DNA of 64,000 bases from Seriola aureovittata (lineage: Eukaryota > Chordata > Actinopteri > Carangiformes > Carangidae). The DNA lies in contig NC_079384.1 in assembly GCF_021018895.1 (NCBI RefSeq), positions 7,696,140 to 7,760,139 of the forward strand, written 5' to 3'. A model generated the notes under the pieces. That model had not been told where the DNA came from. It saw only the letters and a program-made list of their open reading frames with translations, and made no database searches. This document shows positions 1-12,936 of the stretch, piece by piece (within the stretch, counting starts at the first letter, position 1; the number at the start of each line of letters is the position of its first letter). The translations under genes were made by a program, and so were the position numbers.

Positions 1-3000
1 TCTTAAAAATCCAACATGGCTCCACTTGGGGAATTTTGCTCATGTTTAAATGGAAATACCAGATCACGTTCTTTTCTACTGATGAACATACTACGCAACC
101 AAAAAAATAAAAAAATAAATAAAAAAAATCAGCCTCGTCACAGTTTGTGTCTCTGCTTCAGCTCATGTAATTTCAGAATTGAATCTGGTGCAGGGTTGTA
201 AATCACTCTCTGAATGAAAAGGCCTTGTTAGGCACACTGGGAACTGCTGACATCACAGGAGAGGCAGGATACCACATCTCCAGAGCCAGCATTAGTACAA
301 AACAGATATAGGGGAAGGGACTAGCAGTACTTCAACCGACATCTGCTGTGTGCAATCTCCAGTCCTCACTAGTCTCTGGTTAGTATCACTGTAATGTGAT
401 GGGGAAGAGGGAGAACAAAAAGCTTCATCAGCATGTTGGCTCCGTCAGCCTGTGACGCTGCAGAGAAACCGTAGTGCTACGTACGTCACACACAAAACCA
501 AGTCTGACGGCAGGAGGAGAGAAAATCAATGACCACCCTTTTCTAATATTAGAAACTATATATACCAAATATAGAACAGCAACCAGCCATCAAGAACTGG
601 TCCTGCACAACAACACAGAATTGGACAGCTTCCAGGTGAGATGAGAGAGAATCTTTAGGGACGTCCAACAAAGCCTGTCAGAGCAGGGCAGAGCGTCAGG
701 AACCAGAGACGGCCTGGTTAGATTTCCCCATGTCAGAGGGGTGTGTGTAAACGTGGACATGTCTATTCCCTCATCCACAGCAAAAGCAACATAAAGTGAA
801 AGCTCGGACACCGACCACAGCATAGCATCTAATATATTTGTCTGTACATGCCAGTACATCCACTATACAGCAGTATTAAATCACATATTTATGTACAATT
901 TATACTGGAGCAGTTGGAGTCGTTTCCCTTTTTCAGATGCTGTTTTGATGCTAAATATAGCCTTTGAACTCTCTAGGTTCTCTATTGCATTAACAAAAAG
1001 AAAAAAAAAAAAAGGTCAAATCTAGTTGTAACTGTGATTTGTGAGTTGATGTCAAACTGGCTGTTTGCCCAAAACTCTTATAAGCAATAGACAAAAAAAA
1101 AAAAAAATGTGCAGAACTGTATCCCTCCATTTATGTGCTGATCTCATCATAGCATTGGTGGATAAAGAAGGACCTTGCAGTATAGTTTTCTTGGCTCCTC
1201 ATAGGCAACATACTTATGATGATTAAATCTGAAAAGTCTCTTGCGATATCATCTTGGAAGACAGCCTTGTGCATACAGCCTGAGTACCCTGCCTGTGTTT
1301 TGTCATGTCTTGGGACAATGTGTCGAACAAGCCTGAAGATAGTTCTGGTTAATTCAAGTCTAGCTAGGAGGCTTTATGGCAAATCAATCTAGAGGCAGAA
1401 AAGGAAGATGATTCAGGCCAATCTTTAGATGTGCACATGGTAGCCAGCCCCATCCCCACTGATTTATCACCAGACTGATGCCATCAGTACAAGGTTAAAT
1501 CACTCCTGCCCATCTCTGAGTATAACTGGGCACTGTTTTCGCAAGCCCTGACAATCACAAAACAAACTGTCTCAACTTCCTGTCTTATTGGAAGTGCCAA
1601 CCTCTTTGCTAGATGTGATGCCCTTTATGCTGCATCACATCTAGAAGGACACACAAGCTACCCAAGCAGTTCAATATAAAAACTGACCAAGATGGCAGAT
1701 CCAAAAACAAACCCTCTAATTAAGCTACACAGAAAAAAAAAAAAAAAAAATTACTTTGGAAACACGTAAGCCTTCCTCTGAACAGCTGTTTCTTTTAACC
1801 ATTCAGCCATCCATTCGTAATAAGTCACCATGAGTAACGTTATCCTCTGACTCCGTTTTTTCTTCGTACGCTTGGACTCACCGAGGCGTGACAGGGGAGG
1901 GTTGACAGAGAAACACTGGTATCCTCAAACACTGTCATTCTGTCCTGATGATTAAAGGTTTGATGCTGTGGCAGGGTGGCTTCTGCAGTGGTGGAGGGAC
2001 AACCTCTGGGTTTTAATCCTAATCGCCTCAGCTTAGGTAAAGAGCTTTTCTTTTTTCCTCTCTGCAGAATATTTGATGTATGGGATGCCCTTGTGACGCC
2101 TTGTGATGTCAGAGCAGGTGCCTCCAGCTAGGGATGATCTTGCATGCAAAATGCCCACGCAACAGACAAGAGGTTGATCTGCCCTTTAATAGAGGGTGAA
2201 TGGGGAAGCACTGGTTTTAAGGAACAAATGACAAAATCAGGAAGCTTGTAGTGGTAACACCATTTTCCAGTCTTACAAAACCACATTGGCTGGATAATGT
2301 GTACAGATATGAGGCTGCAAAAAGAAATTATGAGACATGCTGACCAATCTATTGCAACCATATCGCAAGCTGAGGGATGTCTAGAGCATGTATGCTGCCA
2401 TCACCAACTACACCTCTTAACTAAAGAGGTGAGAGAAAGAAAAGGAAATGTGAATTAAAAGGTCAAGTAACTGAAAGCATTAATGAATAATGACTATTCA
2501 GAAAAATAACTTTTTTGGTGATAGATTGCTTATATATGCCAACAATGCCTGTACTGGAAGTTGGACAAGCACACTGCAGTGAAAACATGTCTAAAATTGT
2601 GGTCAACACCACAACGAGTATCAGTCAAGTCAATTACCCAGAAAATAAGTCTCCTCTATATTTTAACTGTTCTGGCAGAGAGAAGAGAAAATGTTGGCCA
2701 TTAGGAAAGATATTACTGAAAGGAGTGGTGAATCAGAAGCAGCGCAGCACAGCTATCATGGGAGTGTTGGTACCTTGTGAGTGTCACCTGTTCTGAGCCA
2801 GGCATCACTTAAGACAGCCCTCAAAACTGTCACCAGATTACTAAAACAATGTAATATCACCTGACACCAGAAGATCAAAGCAACTTTACAACCTGATCCA
2901 GATGCCTGGCAAATTACTTTGAAATGAAATATTTGTTGTTGTTTTGTCATGATCAGAACAAGAAATTTGAAGCCATCCATTTAGGTGACAACTTGTGATG

Positions 3001-5271
3001 TGAATTTGTCGATTTCAATATTCTACAGACTGGATGTTGGATCAATGCCCCAAAACATGACAGATTGATGAACGATGACAATCTCTAATTACAGCCATAG
3101 TCCTTCAGTTTGTGTAGACAACAGTGACTGACATTAAAAAGGAACACAAGTTACAATTTCCTGTCAATGACTCCACAACACACCAAGATCCTTCAAGCTG
3201 AAGCCTGAATCATCAAAGTGTCCCTATCCATACCACCACTACCACATCCCTTCTTTGTGCCGACATGATCCCTTCCCTACTAGCTAATTCCCCAGCTGTC
3301 ACTCCTTCGCCTCCACAGACTAGTACTACTGCTAGCCTCAGGGGACGCCACCACCACCACCAAGATTCCCTTGCCTATCACTACGCATTAAACCTGAGCT
3401 ATGACACGCAAAGGGTTGGCTTTGGCATCCAACTGCTTCTCATTTACAGGTAAGGATGGACAGTATTAAATCATATAGTTGTATAATGGGACATTTTTCT
3501 ATCATAATTGTGTAATTCCTTATTGTGATGACTAAGGTAATACCTCAAAACAGCAGTTACTAGATCAGATTTCTCCCAGAAATTACTCAAATACTTGAAA
3601 TCTCCAGCTCAAAATTATTTCTGATATTTCTCATTACTAAGCAGCTCAATGTAATTTGTTAAAAGACACGCTTAAACATTCCTTTCACTTGACTATTACC
3701 TAGGTATGTGGATGTATGAATTTCTGACAATGCAAAAAGGTAGGGACATAATCCAAGATTACATTATGTCAGAAAAAGCTCTTTGTAATTAGATTTCAAG
3801 GTCTTACACTATAGCAATTCACTGAAGGTGTCCATTAATGAAAACATATTTACTGTTCACCAGCATAAATGAGCCAGTCCTGCCAAAAGGCCTCTAGCTA
3901 CAGAGGTCAAGCACTCTGTAACATGGTCAATTAGTAGCTTGTCGATTTCCCACTGGAGCTGCACCCATCCCACCAGACGATCACATGTAGGCCTTCACTG
4001 TGCTGCAGTTGCAGACTATTGAAAAATTATGTAGTTCTTACCTTGCATTAACGAAAGACAAATAATAAACTACAGAAGGACCCATAAAACAAGTATGACC
4101 AATTATAAAACAAGCCAGTTTCAAAGTTCACTTTCTGTGCTACTTCTCATTTAAGATCCAAAAACCCTTGTATCACCACTGGTGTTAAACCCTTTACCTT
4201 CTGTAAAATTAACCATATTTTCTTAAAATAGAGTCAAAACTTGTTATCTTTTGCATTTACATTAATATTGTTCAAGATCAGTAGCCAATTTCAAATCAGA
4301 CGTCTCATCATGTGATGATCATGTGACCTTGTGTCATTCCTTTGAGCAATAAGGAAGTTAACCAGCTGATCCTGGTTTCCAATGGTCACGTACGGTGTAA
4401 AAAGAAAGCTATTTCCGTCATAAAATGTATAAAATTAATTTGGAAGTCACACCACCGATTTGACAGATGGCACATTGTTGCAGAATAGCAAACAATTTAC
4501 GCAGAAAGAAGTCAATTCAATTATTAAATGTTACTGGTTAATCATTTCTAAAATAAAGCTACACTAAATAATTTCGTATCAATCTTGTCACCCACTGCTT
4601 TAAACACCCATAAGCTTTGCATGCAGCCGTGTGGCATCTTGCAGAAAAAGGTGGGAATCATCCCATCTTATCTCCTGTTAAGTACAGCAAGCTAGCAAGC
4701 AGCTAACTGTGTGGAGAATAATGGAATACTGTTGGGCACTGTATGACTTTAAACTGTCAAACAATATGTACTTCTTAAATGATATGGTCAAATTTTCTGA
4801 TCACTTCGCGTGAGATACCGTTTTGTCATTTCCATTCAGATAAAGCTCTGAGCCTTCATAACCGAGCTAAGCTAACGTCGAAGCTAACTTATGTAGTCGT
4901 CATCGGCTAGCTAGCTACCTAGTCTTGGGGAGTCTTTGCTGTCTGCCGTTGAGGCAGACAGGACAGCAGCTATGATGATATTAACCGACCATTGTTAATT
5001 AAACCTTGGCATATTACTAATAAACTGCTGTCACTGGCTTCACCAGCTACGTCTAAATAAATTACAGCTCAATATTAGCATTGCGACGTTAACCTTAGCA
5101 GTGCTAGCAGATGGCTTTCAGTTTCAAGGGACGCACCATTGGTTGACAGTTCAAAGCACCCTGTTGAGAATAATATAAATGCAAAAGAGGTTAGCAGCAA
5201 ATGCACACAGTGATATTTTGAAACTAACAAACAGTTTCAACATGAAAGGCAATCAATCATTTGATAATTAC
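1..5271 (-). other. atp6v0c: Probable intron 1 of atp6v0c (continues beyond the left edge)
   Basis: This stretch lies downstream of the atp6v0c exon-1 donor on the minus strand. I looked on both strands for the proteolipid's second and third coding exons (the remaining transmembrane helices and the end of the protein) and saw nothing resembling them, so it is read as intronic. It is AT-rich and holds A-runs near 990-1013, 1092-1106 and 1733-1750. Around 4860-5110 there is a stretch rich in GCTAGC/GTTAGC words, common near fish promoters and first introns. Short ORFs here have no recognisable similarity. An unrelated non-coding gene cannot be excluded. Confidence 0.5.
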
Positions 5272-5344
5272 CGCTGAACACCATAGCCGCAGAGGCACCC
5301 ATCACTGCGAAGAACGGAGAGTATTCGGGGCTTTCGGCCGACAT
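5272..5344 (-). CDS. atp6v0c: V-type H+-transporting ATPase 16 kDa proteolipid subunit c, first coding exon (partial gene)
   Basis: The product is the c subunit of the membrane Vo sector, a four-helix proteolipid whose ring rotates to pump protons into lysosomes, endosomes and synaptic vesicles. This exon encodes the first 24 residues, beginning MSAESPEYSPFFAVMGASA and ending in AMVFS, then one base of a split codon. The FFAVMGASAAMVFS stretch is essentially identical to vertebrate ATP6V0C, and the human protein is interrupted by an intron at the same place as I recall it. The ATG at 5344 follows AGGAAGA. The donor is G|GTAATT (GT at 5271-5270). The remaining roughly 130 residues, including the proton-carrying Glu of the last helix, are outside the window. 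The 3' neighbour relationship to tbc1d24 on the same strand agrees with human synteny. Confidence 0.9.
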
Positions 5345-5700
5345 TCTTCCTCACACAGTATAAAAATAAACTAAATATACAAAATTAATCAGCAATGACG
5401 GATCAAAAATCGCACTTCGCGAAATCTATCGAAGGCCACAGTCTTGAAATGCGAAACTGAGTACACCAGGAACAGTCTGACCACCTAACTAGCAATGTAA
5501 ACGGGATAGTCACGACTCTTCTGATAAATACCCGGCGCAGCAGCACAAAATGGCGAAGCGGAAAATATCACCTGACTGGTCGTACGGATAAAACCTATCA
5601 TCGACTGGGTGTGTGTGTGTGTAAGGGGACGCACTAAAACAAAGTTCGTTAATGATATACTATGCCACGCAACACATCTACGAAACAAAAATGGTGGAAT
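5345..5700 (-). promoter_or_regulatory. atp6v0c: 5' UTR and promoter region of atp6v0c
   Basis: The region just upstream of the atp6v0c start is richer in CpG than its surroundings. It contains a YY1-like AAAATGGCG word at about 5547-5555, and AAAATGGTGG at about 5687-5696. No clear TATA box is placed. A short (GT)n run sits at about 5608-5622. No CLEAR-type GTCACGTGAC box, often seen at lysosomal genes, was found, only a partial GTCACGAC at 5519-5526. The transcription start is not determined. Confidence 0.4.
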
Positions 5701-6642
5701 TTAAATGATAAATGACTTACTCTGGACAGAGAAAGTGGTTTTTATTTTTGTTTATTTTATTTTTTTTTTGAAGGTCACCCCTATCGGCCATCACTTTGGT
5801 GTGCCCCGCTGCAGGCTTTCCCTTTGATAGCTACGCATTCACCCTTCAGAGGCAGGAGGATGAAATGATGGGGATAAGCAGGAGGGTGTGGAGACAGTGC
5901 TAATCTAAAGAAAATTTGTGTTATTTTAGCTACCAAGAAAAGAAAACCAAGACAATACACTATTTCTTTAAAATGTCTAAATACATTATATTAAAATTCA
6001 GACTACATGTAATCTAAATATCATACTCCAAGAAAACCCCACAGCTGATTAAAGTGACCTCCTCAAATAATGTTGCATATTATTCTCAAACACATTTCTA
6101 CATTTTGCACTAGGACTCTACCATGCAGCAGAGGGTGATTTACATTCAGCTGTGATATCTAGCAGTGTGGAGCCTGAGAGTGAGAGAATTTGAGGCTGAG
6201 TGTATATGGTTGAGTGTGTATGTGGTGGGGGTAGGGAACCAAGAATCCCCCATTCCACTGTACAGCTCCCAGCAAGTGCGCAGGGTCATAGATCCAGAAA
6301 GAGGAGGGGGTCGAGAGAGCTAGGACACCATGGGAGGGAAGAAGTGCATGTGTGAGTCAGAAGAGAGAGAGCCTGTGCAGTCCCCATGCCTCCTCCTCCT
6401 CTTCCTCCTCCATCTATCCCTCCATCCTGCTCTCTCTGCATTGCCTAGTTTAGTCAGCACCAGAGAAGGACCCCTCCCCCCGTATGACTGTAAAGCCTCT
6501 TGACTCATGATGCAATTTCTATACCAACATCTCAGGCCTCCTTCCTTTAAAACACTTTACTCGGCCAACATCTTGCTCTGGCTGCCAAATGCATGATTGC
6601 ATATTGCAACAAGAATAGATCATTTTGATGCAGACTGTGCAT

Positions 6643-6683
<41 letters not shown>

Positions 6684-9600
6684 CGTGCACTGATGCATTG
6701 ATAACAAAAAGGTCACAAATGAACTGAGATGATTTCACTGCATTTCCTCTTTCTTTTCTGAGTGAACACATATTGATCCAGGACTCTTTTAGGAGGATAT
6801 GGATGTAGCCTTTTCTGATGATGTTGGATAATGATTTTCCTATCTGGGATATATGCTCAGCAGACATATGCAACCAGCTCATTTTTACAACATGCAGCAA
6901 TATGATAGCCTATGTGCCTTCACATTGTTGTTTCCTGTTTGTTTTGGGTGGATGGATACAATGATTAGGTGGATGCTCTTGCACTTGAGTGGCTTTAATC
7001 AGTGAGTTGTGGGAACAAGTTGAGAACAAGCCATATTCTGATGGCTGGTCTTTAAGGAGCATGATTTAATCAATATACTACTGAAGATGCACTATAAAGC
7101 AGCCATTGTTAATGAACAGTATAATGTAAATCCAGACAAACAGTATATCATAGTTATCTACATAAGTGATCAACATCTAGCTCTTAATCTTTCAGTGGTT
7201 CTGCTACTGTGATATGATCTGACCAGGATACAGTTCTACAGAGAGCTCCACTCTGACCAGAGCTAAATTAAGGAAGTCACTGAGCTAAGCTACTCTCAGA
7301 TTTGGCATTTTTCCCTTAAGGTCTGATTTCAGCATGTGACCAAAAACATAACTCCATCTTTCATTCTTACTGCATTGATAAACTTATATTAGTCAATATA
7401 AAATATTAGTCATTAAAAAGGCTTATGATGTGGAAATGGAAAAGCTTGAATCCTATATTAATAATACAGATTTGCTTGGCAATAGCCTGAAAAAAACAAT
7501 GACAATTATCAGTCATTCAGAAGGACATATATACGATCCATAAGGCTGATTTGTGAAGTGTACTCAGTAACACTGGATAGGTACTGGAAATAGAGACCCT
7601 TCCGTGTCTCAATAACCTCGGAGAAATATTCAGTCTGTAAATCAAAACAATATTTGTCGGGACCTCCTTAGTCTACGTCTTAATCCTGTCCACAGCCCCT
7701 TTTTGTCTGGGGGGTGGGGGCTGGTCAAGGAGAGACCCATCTCAGTGTAGGGTTAAACACTTAAGCATCTTACTCCTTGAGGCTGGAAAGCATGGTTTTC
7801 AGGAGATACGCCACACCAACACCCAAACGAGCAGCTAAATATAGACGTGCATGTGCGATTAGCAGAGTGTGAATCCTGAATGAACAGCACAGCCTTGGCA
7901 AGACGGAGTCAATGCCACTTACTGTAAAGAAGGAATTACTCCACCACTTTGCTGCCTAAGGTACATTTCTTCAGATGCATTAGGGCTGAGCCACACCCAC
8001 TGCAAATGAATTGGTTTTACATTTTATAGAGTCAATATATTGACATTGATTGACATGGAATTCACTTTGACTGACATGTTGAGCAACACACCAAACCAAA
8101 TAGTCAGAGGATATCAGTTTTAACTGTCACTTACCAAATTTGTAGAATTTATATCAAATAGTGTTATCACTTTAATGACTTTAATGAACTGAAGTCTGTA
8201 ATACAGCTGGCTATTAGAAGTAGACGTCTTTTAAAGATATATTTGTAAGTATATCTGACTCATTTCTGCTACATATTTTCCAGTCATGCAGCTCACTGTC
8301 AGCTTCCACAAAGTAGAGACATCCAAACAAAAATAGTCAGTGTCTATTCAAGAAGTGTGTATGAGTAATTAGGAGTCACCTTGTGTTTTTAACCCAGACC
8401 TACCTGCTGGGGAGATGACATTAGTGACATTATCATTTTATGTATCTTCTCTGACTGATGTTAAATGTAAACTGTTTGAATGTTTTTAGTCCTAGAGAGG
8501 TGCACAGAAGGCTGGAAATCATGACATCATTTTTACTATACCAATAAAAATAAAATAGTAATTTCTTTATGATGTAAAATGACCAATAATTTTGAGAAAA
8601 AAAAAAAAAACAACAACAACAACATACCAGCTGTAACTACTCGGAGAAGATGGGGATAAGGGGGATAGATTCCTGGTCAGCTGACTTAAAAAGGCATCTG
8701 GCACACCTCTGCAACAGTCTGAAGAAATGTAGCCCACTCTTTGCACGGACAGAGATGTGATAGATGTGGAAGACCAAAAACAGTAAGACAATAAAACAGA
8801 GACAGAGTCACTCTACTGAAAGCATATTGCTGTATTTTCACAGGTAGAATACATTTGTAGTTACTCAGTTGATGTTTCACTGGAGGACATATTTGACCAT
8901 ACAGATACAAATAGGTTATATAACCCCAACAACACTTTGCCAACAGGGCACAATTTTGGACTTCTTTCATTACTATTTTCACAGGAGAAAGGACGGAAGT
9001 TACAGGAAAATGGTCAAAAGAAGAGAAGGATGAACAAACTGCATTAATCTCCATTACTTGTAAACCAAAAACACATTTTGAGATTTTGCTTAGAAAAAAA
9101 AAAAAAAAAAAAAAAGTTTGTACTGTTATTCACATGAATATTCATTTACTATACAGGAAACACTGCCACTCATTCAAAAGAAAGCTTTGACATATGGTGC
9201 AAAATGGCAACACTCAAATTCACCACCGATATTAACAAACATGTACCACATTAATTAATTCAGCAGATCTCCCACATATATACAATAAATCAAAAAATGT
9301 GGGGAAGTGCAACAGGACTTGGCCAAACATCTAGCTAGCCTGGTACAAACTGTAATACATCTTAGCGCTGTTCTTTCAACATTTAAAAACACTTATCACC
9401 AAGAAGACTTGACTTCACACATTTCATCGTAAACCTGGTAAATGATAGATTTTTAAGGAATGCAGAGATAGCTGTGCAGTAAATTTGGCAGAGTGAGCTA
9501 AACCAGAAAACAAAGTACTGAATTTACATTCAGAAATTTAAATATTGTAGCTCAGCATGAACATGAATACATCACAGCTGACATAAAATGGCCGATGAAT

Positions 9601-9881
9601 CTTGTATCGGCTTTATCTAGAATTGATCCTGAACATTTCCTTCATTTGACCACATACTTGAACACAATTAGAGCATCATAATACAAATCTGAAAATACAA
9701 AAATAAACAAAAAAACAAACAAAAATATGACATTTTTGTTCATATGTTGAAATTTGGATTGCAGTAATAAATAAAAAATAGTTAATCATATATGAATTTG
9801 TAGGACGGATGTAGTTCTGTTTGCATATCTGTGTTTTCCACATCAAACACTTTGCTGGACTTTTTGATCATGACTTTCTGC
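5701..9881. other. Intergenic sequence between atp6v0c and tbc1d24
   Basis: No exon is recognisable. The region holds a (GT)n/(GTGC)n microsatellite at 6649-6689, an A-run followed by (CAA)n at 8597-8624, and an A-run at 9094-9115. A slightly GC-richer block lies at about 6230-6510. Part of the right end could be the distal 3' UTR of tbc1d24 if a downstream polyadenylation site is used. ORFs of 60-120 codons here are microsatellite-derived or show no similarity. Confidence 0.5.
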
Positions 9882-9887
9882 TTTAAT
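9882..9887 (-). terminator. tbc1d24: Possible polyadenylation signal (ATTAAA) of tbc1d24
   Basis: TTTAAT on the plus strand reads ATTAAA on the minus strand, about 107 bases after the tbc1d24 stop codon. No canonical AATAAA was seen on the minus strand close by. Real fish tbc1d24 transcripts may use a more distal site, so this is tentative. Confidence 0.2.
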
Positions 9888-9993
9888 ATGTTTAAGTGTT
9901 AAAATTAGTGTTCATCAATATGCACCTATGTGTCCATGACTGTATGATGTGTTGAGCTACATGGATGTGTAGTGTGTGTTCATGTGTGCAGCA

Positions 9994-12936
9994 TTACGAG
10001 GCCATGGTATCCTGGAAACCCCATACTTCCAGCAGTGAAACCTGGAAGCTCTCTGCACACAGGGGCGGGTTGTCAAAGGTGGTGCACCTGCCAGTGCGAC
10101 CATGATTCAGTTCTGAGTCAATGTAAAGAGCGTTACCTTCACCTCCCCCTGATCAAACACAAGAGCACAGGGTTTGTATAAATTATAAGCAACTGAGAAC
10201 AAACACTGCATTTGTGCAAATGATTCTTACTTATCATCACAATCATGTTCATTTTTTACATCAACACTGAAGTGTTAAATGTAGTGGAAGGCTAATGATA
10301 AAATCCCACATTTGATGAGTTTTCATGTTTTAGCTGACAGTGGAAAAATCCCCCATCACCTCCACACTACATTCTGCTAGTTAACTGTGGCAAAAAGGAA
10401 GAAAGAAAGAAAGAGAGAGAGAAAAAAAAAAAAACACTACCCAAAAAAAGGGACCAGAAATGCAAAATAGACAACAATAACATGTTGTAATAATTCACTC
10501 ACCCACTATGATGGAGTCAAAGTTTCCAGCCATGAACATGGAAGTATTCTTGGAGTTAAGGTTGAAGTGGCGAGCGGAGAGGAAGGGCGACAGATCTCCA
10601 GCAGATTTCTCTGGCTGCTGTAAACTATTGCTGTCTGAGTTCTGGCCCTCAGAGGAGGCAGTGTCCTCTTGACCATGGGTCTTGATGGAGGAGGCTAGCT
10701 CAGGGTGGCGGATCACCACCCACTCATAGCGCTCCATCTCTGGCTTAAGCTAACAAGGGAAAACAAATCAGTGACTGCTAATGTGAGGCAGTTATCATCA
10801 ATTAGACACCGGGGCATTACACATTACATAAAATAGTATTGCAAATGTATTCACATAAAAAGGCATTCTTATTCTTATTTTCTTAACAGTATATAGGTGA
10901 CAAGATATGCATCTTAAATTCAAACCAACTCCTAACATAAACAGACAGAGATGCTTCATGTGAGGACCTGGCTACTTAATGCAAAGTGTATATGCCATTA
11001 ATTCCCTTCTCTCCCTCTCCAACCCTCGGCTGCAAATCTGATAGACATCAGTCCCTGTTGGCTCGTCTCTTATGTGTGTCAGGTGTGGTGTCAGATGAGG
11101 GCCTGGTCAGATACGACTGGATCAAGTTACAGGAGTTTCCAATCTGTGTGTGTTTAAGTATTAGTGTGTGAGATGACGGTGTTTTCTGCTGTGCCGGCTC
11201 AGACAGTCCACAGCTGTGCATCAACACAGAAAGCCAATTAAATAATTCATACAGAAGGCATTAGAGACCCAGTCTGCTTCGCTATTTCTAGCCCAGGTGT
11301 TATTAAAGCTAAAGCTCAATGCTGCAACATCACAAGCAAATTAAACATGATCCGTGGTTGTTTTTTGCTGATGAAGACAAAGCAATGTCTGTATGGAGAA
11401 TTCTGACCTACAAGGCAGGCTGTTCAAATGGGATCCCTGGACACCAATTGAGGCCAGGGACACTGACATTAAGAAGATATGAAACCACAGTGGATGGTAC
11501 CCTCTTGTGGTTATAGTGAGGTACTACTCAATAAAAAAAAAAAAAAAAATCCTTCCATTTGATTCCTAAAAAGCACACAAAAAAAACAAACAAAAAAAAA
11601 AACAGAAAGACGTTTCTTGCTGACAAGACGCTTGTAAGTGCAGATACTAATATAAACTCACCCTGAAGACGAAGCACTCCCCTGTGCCAAAAAAACTTAA
11701 TTTGTTGCCTCCTCTCTTCCGCTCCTCCCAATCTGTGGACAGGAAGGCTCCACATACCTGAAGGAAAAAAGAATCTGTTTAATTTGCTCATATGCATTAG
11801 TTTTATCCTCTAAAGTACTTCATACTTGTAGAAGATTGATATTTGTAAACCTGTATAATAGTGACCTTTGACACCAGTTCACAATAATAAAAACCTGAGT
11901 GTATTTTGAAAAGCAGAAAGCTAAGCTAAGCTGAGGAGCTTTCTCGTTATTGAAAGAAAAAACGCAGTAAATAAAACCAGGTGCATGTACACAAGTTTTT
12001 CTAGGGAGGCTTTTTGCAACATGACTTCAGTCAACAAGAACCATTTACTAACATTTACTGATAAACAAAAGTGTCCGAAACAGGAAGTTAGACGGGAACT
12101 GTCTATCAGAGTGCTACCAGTACTGTTTTGTTTTGACTGCAGTTCAGCCCACTTTGTACCTTAAATATCCAAGGCTGAGGACATACATACACACCCGTCA
12201 CCTCCTATTTCACACTATATCTAGCCATGTATTTAGCTAAAAAACCCTGAATATGACAATGGCTCACTGATCTGAGCTGCATCATTTTAAACAAAAATAT
12301 CTGTTATGACATCAGGGTGTTATCATATCCCATGTATTTTTATTCATAATAATGTGCATCCTTGATTCACTCAGACAACAGCTTCATAAACTTCAGTTTG
12401 ACATGTAAAAATCACTGGGAGAATCATGACAGAGTTTTTCCTGTCTGTCTGTGTGTGTTAGTTACTTACATCGCCATCTGTGGTCCGGATGAGGAGCAGA
12501 GTGGGTTCGTAGCCTTCACAATGTGAGTAGAATCTGGAGGAAAATGTGGAAGTTTAATTCATTCCAACTGGCTGAATTAACACCTGAATCTAAAACATAA
12601 AACATATCTATTGGATCATTAGCAACAGCCCTGTACTGTCAGATTACTAGACACACTAAAGTAAAATGAGACGGTGGCTAAATACAAAACAAGTCTACAA
12701 CTTTTTTTTTTTTTTTTGCCTTTTTGCTCTGAATTTGTCTTTTGGTTTACAGCTTTGCTTTTGTGTTTACAGTGTACCTGTTCAGGCTGCAACCATGGGT
12801 GGAAGTGGTGAAGAGTAGTTGTGGTTGGCACAGGGCAAAGCGCTCAGGTATCCACGACCAGATGTCCCGCATCTCCTTGGCGCTGACAATCTCAGAGGAG
12901 AAGGTGTCAGGGTTCAGTGCCAGCTGCACGTTGCGC
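9994..12936 (-). CDS. tbc1d24: tbc1d24 TLDc-domain exons (residues 330-569)
   Basis: Five exons encode the C-terminal TLDc domain, a fold shared with OXR1, NCOA7 and MEAK7 and associated with V-ATPase binding and oxidative-stress resistance. Visible landmarks are [18 protein letters not shown] in the first exon, [14 protein letters not shown] in the second, [10 protein letters not shown] with [11 protein letters not shown] in the third, [12 protein letters not shown] with [12 protein letters not shown] and [13 protein letters not shown] in the fourth, and [13 protein letters not shown] with VWGFQD in the last. A serine-rich, variable linker of about 33 residues after HPEL replaces a shorter human linker. 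Split codons at each junction agree: AG|A gives Arg383 and G|GG gives Gly519. Confidence 0.92.

Noticed and set aside
3265..3453. 62-codon ORF with a His run
   Set aside because: The His codons come from a short CCA repeat. No other coding signal, and it lies in the presumed atp6v0c intron.
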